The position numbers and the translations under genes were made by a program. Source: Pleurodeles waltl (taxonomy: Eukaryota > Chordata > Amphibia > Caudata > Salamandridae). Taken from it: 64,000 nt of DNA. The stretch is from contig NC_090450.1 of NCBI RefSeq assembly GCF_031143425.1, positions 214,965,442-215,029,441 on the forward strand. The letters run 5' to 3'. Every line of letters begins with the position of its first letter. Positions within the stretch are counted from its first letter, which is position 1. The notes beneath the pieces are model-generated. The model did no database searches and was not told the DNA's origin. It worked only from the letters and a program-made list of their open reading frames with translations. This document shows, in pieces, positions 56,160 through 64,000 of the stretch.

Positions 56160-57661
56160 CAGATGAAGAAGGAGAAGAGAAAATTTAGCCACTACCAGAT
56201 CTCTTCTCCCACAATGTGCAGGATGGGTCAGTGGAGGGAGTTGTACTCTCTCCCAAATTGACGGACCACCAGCACAGAGACTGCAAGCAGGTGCTGGGAC
56301 AGTTTGGTGGTCTGCTCTGCCAGACCCCTGGACTACCTACTTGGTGTGCCTGTGACATTGACACTGGCAACAGCCTACCTGTCAAATGCAAGCTGTACAG
56401 GTTGTCTGACCAGGTCGGAGTCAGCATCAATGCGGAGGTAGCTAGGATGCTGGAAAAGGGTGGTAATTGAGCCTTCTGACAGTCCAATGGCCAGTTCAAT
56501 GGTGCTGGTACCCAAACATAATTCCCGGGGGAAAGAAAGAGTTGAGGTTCTGTGTGGACTACAGATGGCTGAATGTAGCCACAAAGACTGATGCTCACCC
56601 TCTAATTAGAACTGATGAGCTCATTGATAGGATATGGGCTCCTAAGCACCTGAGTACATTTGATTTGACTTCAGGTTACTAGCCAATTGCCCTAAGTGAA
56701 GGAGCAAAGTAGAGGTCATCATTCTCCACACCAGAGGGACATTACCATACTAAGGTAATGCTCTTTGGCTTACGAAAAATGTCCCTGACACCTTCAAAAG
56801 ATTGGTGAACAGAGTCCTGTCTTGGCTGGAGCAGTTCAGTGCAGCTTATCTGGATGAAATAGCTGTGTACAGTTTTACTTGGGAGGGTCATCTGACCCAC
56901 CTGAAGGAAGTGATTCAGGTCCTGCAGCATCTAGGCCTGACTATGAAGGTCAATAAGTACCAAATACGGTAGAGTTCAGTTGTGTACCTGAGTGACCTTG
57001 TAAGTGGAGGCCATGTACAACCTTTCCAGGCTAAAATCCACCCATATTGGATTGGATTTGCTCCTACAATCCAGATACAGGTCAGGGCCTTATTTGGTCT
57101 GACTGTATATTATGGAAGATTTGTTCAGAACTATGGGCAATTGTGGCTCCCCTTACAGAACTCTAAAAAGAGGCCAAAGAGAGTCATATGGACTCAGAGT
57201 GTAAGAAAATCTTTGACGCTCTAAAAGAATCCAATGTTGCTGGCCCCTGATTACACAAAGCAATGTGTGGTTTAGCCATATGCTTCAGAGCATGAGATTG
57301 GGATAGTGTTGGCACAGGTAAATGAAGAGGGCTGTGATCACCCAATTGCCTTCATTAGCAGGTGACTACTCCCCAGAGAGCATAGATCAAGTGCCATTGA
57401 GAAGGAAGTATTTGCTGGAGTTTGCTCTGTGAAAAAGCTGAGACTCTACTTTTTTGGTACTCACTTTCATAAGCAAACTGACCACAGAACTCTCAGATTA
57501 CTCATGCAGATGAAGGGGGAGAATTCTAAATTGTTGAGGTGGTCCACTTCCCTACAGGGGATGGAGTTAACAGTAGTGCACATGCCAAGGGTGGCCCATA
57601 TTAATGCAGATGGACTTTCCAGGTTTATCCCTTTAGGTGATGACTACCAGGGTGTAGGTTA
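56160..57661 (+). pseudogene. Ty3/Gypsy reverse transcriptase and RNase H, degraded
   Basis: RT copies element RNA; RNase H removes it. Plus strand. An acidic linker leads into V-E-G-V-V-L-S-P-K-L-T (56230), then D-I-D-T-G-N-S-L-P-V-K (about 56355). RT motifs follow: E-L-R-F-C-V-D-Y-R (about 56540-56565), S-T-F-D-L-T-S-G-Y (about 56655-56680) and the catalytic strand Y-L-D-E at 56847-56858, where Y-L-D-D is expected. The RT-RNase H connection includes V-R-A-L-F-G-L-T-V-Y-Y (57085-57120). The RNase H D-A-S motif is Y-A-S near 57280. The tail T-D-H-R-T-L-R-L-L-M...I-N-A-D-G-L-S-R-F ends near 57630. Stops and frameshifts are frequent. Nothing integrase-like follows, because integrase is upstream. 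Confidence 0.9.
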
Positions 57662-57688
57662 GTTTACCTTTGATTTGGGAGGAGGCCA
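57662..57688 (+). promoter_or_regulatory. Probable polypurine tract before 3' LTR
   Basis: TTTGGGAGGAGGCCA immediately before TGTGGGAAAG at 57689 is the expected place and composition for plus-strand priming. Confidence 0.5.
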
Positions 57689-58979
57689 TGTGGGAAAGTA
57701 ATCTTTTTAGCATGTTCACCCGAGTGTTTCTTACGGATACTGGTTGTAACTTACCCTGACTGTACCCAGGGCACTCCTAAACAAGCCCAAGAACATGCCA
57801 CCCTTTGGAGAAAGCTGTCATGACTTTGAATGGCACCCTGCAGCTCATTGGACAAGGGTGCCCCCCTGCTTGCCCCCAAGATGATTGAACAAAAGTGTCT
57901 GATCTGCATTGCAACTCAGATCTGCTGCCTGAAACCACAAGAAGAAAAGGACTGCCGTGCTGGAAACCTGGTTTGAAACACTTACAACTGTAGTGAAGTA
58001 CTGGTCCTATTGCACACTGGACCAACAGCCCGGAGACTTTGCCTTGCTTTAGAAAGTACTCAGCAGTAGACTCCCTAAAGGCAACAGGTCCCCTGCCTGG
58101 AGTGCATCCAGTGGACGTTTAAGGAATTGGCCAGGTGCATTGTGGGAATTGCGGTCCTAAACTTCAAAGGACCATCTCAATGCCATTGGACCCTTGACTT
58201 TCTGTTTTGGACACTTTGAAGTTTCAGAAATTTGGAGAAGTTTGGAGCAACTTTTGTAAAAAGCTTCATAAGTGGAGCGACTCACCATTGTGAGTCTCGC
58301 AGACTACCCTTAAACGTGACCTGGCCAGGATTTAAGGTTTGTCCTGCTGGTATAATTGCAATCATTTTACTCAAGCTATTTTTCTTTAAGAAATAGATTA
58401 CTAAAAGAAAATGAGGCAAGAAGAAATAGTTTGGATTCACTGAGGCCAGTTCTTCATTATATTTTCTAGGCCTGGCCTTTAGCAGTTTCAGCCTATTTGA
58501 ATGTCTCAGTTCCACAGACTAATTCAAAATAATCTGAAGGATGAACAGGGCATACACAGTCAGAAAGTAGAAGACATTACCTGACCTAGTCACATGTGAA
58601 TATCATTTCACAGAATTCACGATTCTTTTCTTTCTCCTTGCATTTCTTAAAATAGTTGAGAATTGCACCAAGTGCTTTTCACTTCTACTGATACCTTAAG
58701 TGTCGATTAATTTGATGGACAACCTATACACTCCTGCATTCCTTCATATAATTTAAGTATCAGATGTTAGTACACCTTTCAAAATGATGTAAACCTTCTT
58801 TACCCATGTTTATCCTTCTGGCAAACTGTTCTCTTTGGTGCCCTTTATTGTTCCTGTGCCGTAGGCAGTTGCCTACTGTTCAACACTCCTTTGCTTCCCA
58901 GCCTCACTGGGAGTATACAACTACAATTACATGCATATAGGGCACTCACCTTGGTGCCTTACTTTTCACTTTCTCTACA
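57689..58979 (+). mobile_element. Probable 3' LTR of the Gypsy element
   Basis: It starts TGTGGGAAAGTAATC after the polypurine tract and ends near ACTTTCTCTACA, giving TG...CA and a length of 1291 bp. No 5' LTR is present in the window for comparison, and no target duplication can be scored, so the right boundary is the least certain part. The open frames inside (such as 57777-58025 minus) are not called. Confidence 0.5.
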
Positions 58980-59034
58980 TTGGTGACATTATCAGCTTTT
59001 CAGTTAAAAAATGTAGATGACTTGCATCGCCAAC

Positions 59035-60892
59035 GGGGGGCGTGGCCAAGATGGCTGCCGGAGCGGACGTTTGAACAAGGAGCTCCGCTCACGGCCCACC
59101 TTTATAGCAATTATCCTGGTCCCTGTCATGCAAATCAGCAAGGAGGCTTCTCCCCCCTGTCTGGGGGCAGCCTCGAGGACTCGTGGGTCACGGGAGCAGA
59201 TCCCGTGCCGAGACGCCGGAGAGTGTGGGCGGCAACACAGCCGGTGTCACAGATTGAGGAAGCCGGCCGCCTGAGTCGTGGGAGGAGCGGCTGCAATGCG
59301 ATGTCGGAGCGGCCCCCTTGTGCCCCCCCGAGACTCTTCCTGGTCGCTGGGGCGGAGACGCCCGGACAACCATACGGCGGTTCCTGGAGCCGTCCCTGTG
59401 AGGTGAGATCCCCACGCGCCGCATCCCCAGCCCGGCCGCACCCTGGCTGGACGGCCTCTGGATCGAGGCGAAGGAGGTAGGCGGGCGCGGTCTCCGGCCA
59501 GGGGCTGATGCCCTGAGTAGCCCGCCTGCCTTGGCGGCCCTCCCCGTGGGGGGACCACGCAGGCCTCCTTTCCGGGCGCGCACGAGTCCCGGGCCCCTCC
59601 TGGAATGGGCGCCGAGTGCGCTGGTGCCTGTGCCGGGCGTGCTGGCCTGCTGGTGGCGGCTGCCCCCCCTGCACAGCGAAGGACTGGGCACATCTATCTG
59701 CCGGGGGCTGGTGTCCTGAGTGGCCCTCCGGGGCGGCTCTCCCCTCGGAGGGACTGCGTTGGCCTTCTTTCCAGGCACGCGCGGGCCCCGGGCCCCTCCT
59801 GGAGCTGGCGCTGAGTACACTGGGGCCTGAGCCAGGCGTGGTGGCCTGCTGGTAGTGGCCGCCACCCCTACACAGCGGAGGACTGGACACGTCTGTCTGC
59901 CGCTCTGGGGGACAATCGGCGGGGTGCGGCGATCTGGTGCAGGCCGCAGCAGAGGACAAGTGGAGAAATACGCAAGTTAAAAATACGGAAAAAAAAAAGA
60001 GAGACCAAACAAGGATAAAAATGAGACAATAAACACCCCAATAAACCACATCAAGGTGAAATGACTGCCTCTGGGGCGGGGCGGGGCTGGCAGCGACACC
60101 AGTAGCTAAACAGTTGGAGGTGAAAAGTAAGGGCTCAAACAAAAATAAGGACACAAAGCATCAAGGAGTGATGACAGGGGACAACAGGAAACAAGGTGAG
60201 CTGGGCGAGGAGGGCGGTAGTGCATAGGACATGGTACATATAGCGGACTTCGAGCACAGGATAAACTGCCTGTAAAGTCAACATTTCGCACAAACTGCCA
60301 CGCTCTCAAATCAACCCCCTCGGGACACTACACCTGGCCTACAAAAGCGATGCACCACCAACCCAGAGATCTCCAGTCTCTTTCACCGGGCACCCCCCTC
60401 GGCGCACGGATGGGGTTATGCCAGGCCTGGGTTCCAGCAGCGGCGACTGGCTGTCGTGGAAATCTGAAGACTGCCACATCGTCACTTAAGAGGCTCAATT
60501 GGCCCCCATCAGACTCTTACTTGACTCCCTTGGGTTAAACCATTATTCCAATAGCTGTGGATGCCCAATCGGCGTGCCTTATAGTAACAACCCCCGTGCA
60601 TTATGTGTAATTGCTCAAAGGATATCTCATCTCTCCACCGCCAACCCTACCGCACGCTAAAAATCAGCAGCAGCACAGCTCTCTCACCGGATCACTCGCG
60701 TGTAGGAAGTCTGTACTCTCAACAGATAGGACCCAGACAGCCCTCGTGAGGGTTCAATCACCATTGCACCCTCCGGCACCCTCGACTACTCAGAATCGCC
60801 CACCTCTCGTACGCGGGCCTTCTTAACCGATCTGCCTGGGCCCGCCAGTGACCTCACACAACCCGGTCTCGCCCCGCAGCGCAGGAGACGCT
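59035..60892 (+). promoter_or_regulatory. L1 5' UTR with ~203-bp tandem monomers
   Basis: Two tandem units of about 203 bp occupy roughly 59509-59711 and 59712-59905. Landmarks TG(C/T)CCTGAGT(A/G)GCCC at 59509 and 59712, and CAC(A/G)TCT(A/G)TCTGCCG at 59689 and 59888, define the period; the second ends in a partial third. Tandem 5' UTR monomers that act as promoters are known from mouse L1, and a similar role is inferred here. The antisense open frame of 339 codons (59135-60154) is a GC-composition artefact of this repeat. Confidence 0.6.
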
Positions 60893-61869
60893 ATGGTTAA
60901 ACCGAAGCACCCCAAATTGGGGACCCCAATGGATGGGGATCCCCCACTCCTGCAGGTCACTCTGACACGCAATCCGCAACACTGCTCCAACTGAGCGAAA
61001 CACTGCGTATACACTCTCTACAGTTCGACAAAATCAAGCAAGCAATAATGGATACCAAAACCTCATTGGAGGGGAAAATTTATGCTGCAGCCTTGGAAGT
61101 TTTGCTGCTTCGCGCTGACCACCGCAAACTAACAGACAGAGTGCACAACACAGAATTGGTGCTAAAAACTGTCCAACCAGAGGTGGCAGACATGAGAACC
61201 AAAATCCAACAAATGGAAACGGAACTGGCACAACTGCAACGCAGGGCAGAGGATGCGGAGGGTCACTCAAGACGCAATAACATCAGATTTATCGGCATTC
61301 CTGAACACTTGGAACTACCTAAAGCACAGGATTTCATAGCGAACTGGCTGAAAGACATAATGAAAATACAGGACATTACCAAAGCTCCAATGATAAAGAG
61401 AGCCCATAGAATACCGGGCAGACCCCCGCGTCCCGGAGCGCCACCTCGTCCTCTGATAGCCCGGTTCCTAAACCAATGAGAAAGAGACTCAGTCCTCCAA
61501 CACGTCAGAACCTCAAACCCAATCAGCTTGGAAAACAGCAATGTAACGGCTTACCCAGATTACACGATGGAAGTGCAGCGTAAAAGAGCATCCTATGTTA
61601 AGATCAAACAACTACTGCGGGAACATAGTATCACCTACTCACTCATGTTCCCAGCCTGCCTGCGTATAATCATCGATGAGAAAATGCTCTTGTTCCCCAC
61701 ACCTGAGGACGCATGGACATGGATCCACGCTAAAGGTTTGGTCAGCTCGCCCAAGGAAAAGGCAGCAAACGAAGAATGGGTCACCCCCAGCACCAGAAAG
61801 AAAAAAAATCAAAGGCAACGTTGCATCCAACAAAGTCACAAATGGCAGCGGACCAAGCGCAAATTCTGA
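60893..61869 (+). pseudogene. L1 ORF1 (coiled coil + RRM + CTD), one stop and one shift
   Basis: A candidate start is the ATG at 60893 (M-V-K-P-K-H-P-K-L), then a frameshift near 60960. The frame through 61048 reads D-K-I-K-Q-A-I-M-D-T-K and a coiled coil (L-L-L-R-A-D-H-R-K-L, M-R-T-K-I-Q-Q-M-E). The RRM follows with R-R-N-N-I-R-F-I-G-I-P-E (about 61270-61305) and K-R-A-H-R-I-P (61398). A TGA at 61477-61479 interrupts it in frame, and the C-terminal domain continues in the same frame to 61869 (K-R-A-S-Y-V-K-I-K-Q-L-L-R-E). Organisation matches vertebrate L1 ORF1p, the RNA-binding protein of the L1 RNP. Confidence 0.85.
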
Positions 61870-62552
61870 GGGTAACCGGCACATTCACCCGATCACAAAC
61901 CGACACCAGGAGTGAAGCAGACATTACCGACAGCGGCTCTCCTGGAGGGGAATCCAGTCCACCCCTCTCCCCTCTTCTGGTCGGCCCGATCTCACTCCAC
62001 CCTCGGCAGATGAACTCAAAGGACCCGGGGTGCTTGCCCATTGCACCCTCCCCGGGTGCTGCAGTAACAGGTGATGGGCCCCCCTTTCCCTGTCGCCGCA
62101 CGCGGAGGCTCGCAGCTGTTCCAGGATGGAGACCGGCTGATTGCCGCCCCGGGAAAACCCCATCGGGCCACTACTGGATGACGCGGCCACAAATAGGATC
62201 ACGCAGGGAACGCACTATCCTGGAGGTGGGGCTCCAGGGGCCCGGCCTCAACCAATCCACGTTCCCCACCACCTGAACTATACCCTTATGGAACTTAACT
62301 ACCCAGACAATAGTTTAGGCACCGGTTGTGCCACTTTGTTCAAATCCGGGCTTTACCCGAAATATCCTTTTTTTCGTTATCTCTTTTCTTTCCTCTTCTC
62401 CTATCCCATCTTGGCATTACCCTCCTCCTTCGAGGCCGATGTTGCTGGCGGGCGGGTGCGGGGCGCGCGGGAGGGGCAGACGGGGAGTGCGCGTAGCGTG
62501 CTGACAGCGCTTAGTAAACTAGACTGGGGCTGGGATCCTTGGATCACTTCAC
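61870..62552 (+). other. L1 ORF1-ORF2 spacer
   Basis: No domain. GC-rich, with several overlapping open frames (61776-62276, 62141-62566) that lack motifs. A T-rich run lies near 62368-62400. At roughly 680 bp it is long for an L1 spacer, as is also the case in the minus-strand copy. Confidence 0.4.
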
Positions 62553-64000
62553 ATGGTGCTTCATAACTTCAATACAATGAATAAGGAACCAATATACAAT
62601 ATAATAACCTGGAACGTGAAGGGAATGGCGGGAATAAATAAACGCAATAGGATACACGCACAACTAAAACGACACCACATTCACATAGCCATTCTCCCGG
62701 AAACACATATCACACCAGAAGATATTCCACAGCTAGAAAGGAGATGGGCTGGACAGGTCTATGGCTCTGGAAACTCATCTTTCACCCAAGGGGTTCTGAT
62801 TTGGATAGCTCCGGGGGTCCCCTGCACGGTACAACGCAACATAACTGATAAAGATGGCAGGTATATACAATCAGTGGGCCATCTGGATGGGGATATGTTA
62901 GTAATTAACAGGTTATATGTCCCGTATGTCAGACAGGGCAAATTCCTACAAAGAACGATCTCTCACTTATCAAACGAATTACCCTCATCCTGCATCTGGG
63001 GCGGGGACATGAACTATGTCCCACAAATAGACATGGACAGATCACATCCCCGCATAGCGGCCGCCCCAACAACAAAAAACTCACAGATGCTACAATCATG
63101 GATGACAGACCGCCGCCTGACAGATTCATAGAGACATTTACACCCTCAGGACAGGGAATACTCCTATTACTCCCCGGTACATCTCCTTCACACCCGTATA
63201 GACCTTATTCTCACCTCACAGGATTTAACACGTAGAATAACAGGCGCGGAATATACTGCTAGGGTACTCTCGGATCACTGTCCACTTATTGTTCACATCA
63301 GATGGGGAAGACCACGTGCTTGTATCCCAACTTGGCGCCTTCAAACCCAGCTCCTACATAACCCTCCATTTAAAAAAGAGATAGCCACACAAATTTCTTC
63401 TTACTTCACCCAAAATGATGGGACAACAAGCTCCGAGCTAACGTGTGGGATGCACATAAGGCAGTCATAAGAGGGGCATGCATATCAACAACAGTAGGAG
63501 TACGTCAAACACTGACATGAGAGCTCTGCAAACTAGAACGAGAGGTTCACTTCTCTGAGTGTAACTTCGCAAGGGGCACAATCAAAAAGGCGGAGCTCAC
63601 TAGAACCCGCAAGCAATGGAACAAAGAAGATGGTCGGCTCGGGCACTTTGATTATCGTCACTACATGGCCCGTACGCATTTGTGGAAGGGGACAGATCAG
63701 GCAAACTACTGTCATGGCTCACAAGTAATGAACGCCGGAATTCCCCCATAGGAGCCATCCGCCTTGTTACAGGATTAATAGTAAATACCCAAGCAGTTAT
63801 TAACAGCGCCTTCAGGGAGTACAATAGCACACTCTACAAATCCCCGCCCCCACCCTCCGCAGCACTATTAAGCGAGTTCTTCAACGGTATTAGCTTAAAC
63901 TGCCTAACTGCCACTCAATCAGCGGACCTAGATAGACCAATAGATATCACAGAAATACAACGGGCTCTACAACAACTATCACATGGCAAGGCACCCAGTA
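62553..64000 (+). pseudogene. L1 ORF2, endonuclease and start of RT (truncated by window)
   Basis: The APE-type endonuclease has I-T-W-N-V-K-G-M (about 62604), L-P-E-T-H-I (metal-binding Glu, about 62693), W-G-G-D-M-N-Y-V (about 62998) and, after a frameshift near 63125, R-I-D-L-I-L (63195) and S-D-H-C-P-L-I-V (about 63270). All four endonuclease blocks are recognisable, in order. Further frameshifts follow. The last codons before 64000 read E-I-Q-R-A-L-Q-Q-L-S-H-G-K-A-P-S, the start of the RT fingers. RT and the Cys domain lie beyond the window. The likely start is the ATG at 62553 or 62577. The copy is not intact. Confidence 0.85.

Larger units (their letters stand above)
59035..64000 (+). 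mobile_element. L1-type LINE, 5' part, runs off the window
   Basis: It begins GGGGGGCGTGGCCAAGATGG, the same kind of start as the minus-strand L1 at 13123. Order: long GC-rich 5' UTR with tandem monomers, ORF1 (60893-61869), a spacer, and ORF2 from about 62553 to the window end. RT has only just begun (K-A-P-S at 64000). The 5' end is intact, and only the 3' part is outside. It is a different subfamily from the minus-strand copy (ORF sequences differ clearly). Confidence 0.85.

Noticed and set aside
59135..60154. 339-codon minus-strand ORF, Pro/Arg/Gly-rich, plus two overlapping ones
   Set aside because: Antisense to the GC-rich L1 5' UTR monomers; amino-acid content follows base composition and no domain is visible.

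Overview
This window looks like repeat-dense nuclear DNA from a vertebrate with a very large genome. Several repeats (the 380-bp and 160-bp tandem families, the hairpin-rich MITEs, and the long TG...CA elements) look like families I associate with salamanders, in particular the newt Pleurodeles waltl. That is recognition from memory, not a database match. No bacterial gene layout, operon, rRNA, tRNA, CRISPR array or convincing host protein-coding gene is visible. Almost every long reading frame that makes sense belongs to a decayed transposable element.

Layout. 1-13 kb: remnants of an old LINE (about 1063-1262, 5960-6178, 13124-13185) split by later insertions. These are a hairpin-chain MITE (2081-2690), a TG...CA element with a 5-bp target duplication (2695-5072), and a nearly full-length minus-strand L1 (6179-13123) with a 13-bp target duplication. 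13-26 kb: two possible exons, then a minus-strand hAT transposase split into 3' (17631-19032) and 5' (23835-24538) parts by a TG...CA element (19037-23830). That element holds foamy-virus-like gag-pol remains. 26-32 kb: a second LINE reverse transcriptase fragment, another long TG...CA element (26813-29774) and a 380-bp tandem array. 33-38 kb: a decayed piggyBac transposase and a 160-bp tandem array. 38-45 kb: a second endogenous retrovirus remnant (gag, protease, start of RT), minus strand, inside a local repeat array and itself interrupted by a TG...CA element (40885-41941). 45-51 kb: AT-rich DNA, a second hairpin-chain MITE and a 2.4-kb array with a 15-bp period. 51-59 kb: a Ty3/Gypsy element whose integrase lies upstream of reverse transcriptase, disrupted by Harbinger-like MITEs, with a probable 3' LTR. 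59-64 kb: the 5' part of a plus-strand L1 that runs off the window.

The genes here do not form a pathway. The content is an insertion record: several nesting events can be ordered from target-site duplications. The observations most worth checking are the foamy-virus-like remains carried inside another element, the integrase-before-RT Gypsy, the MITEs built from strings of stem-loops, and the L1 5' UTR monomers. I did not find evidence for a new functional gene system.
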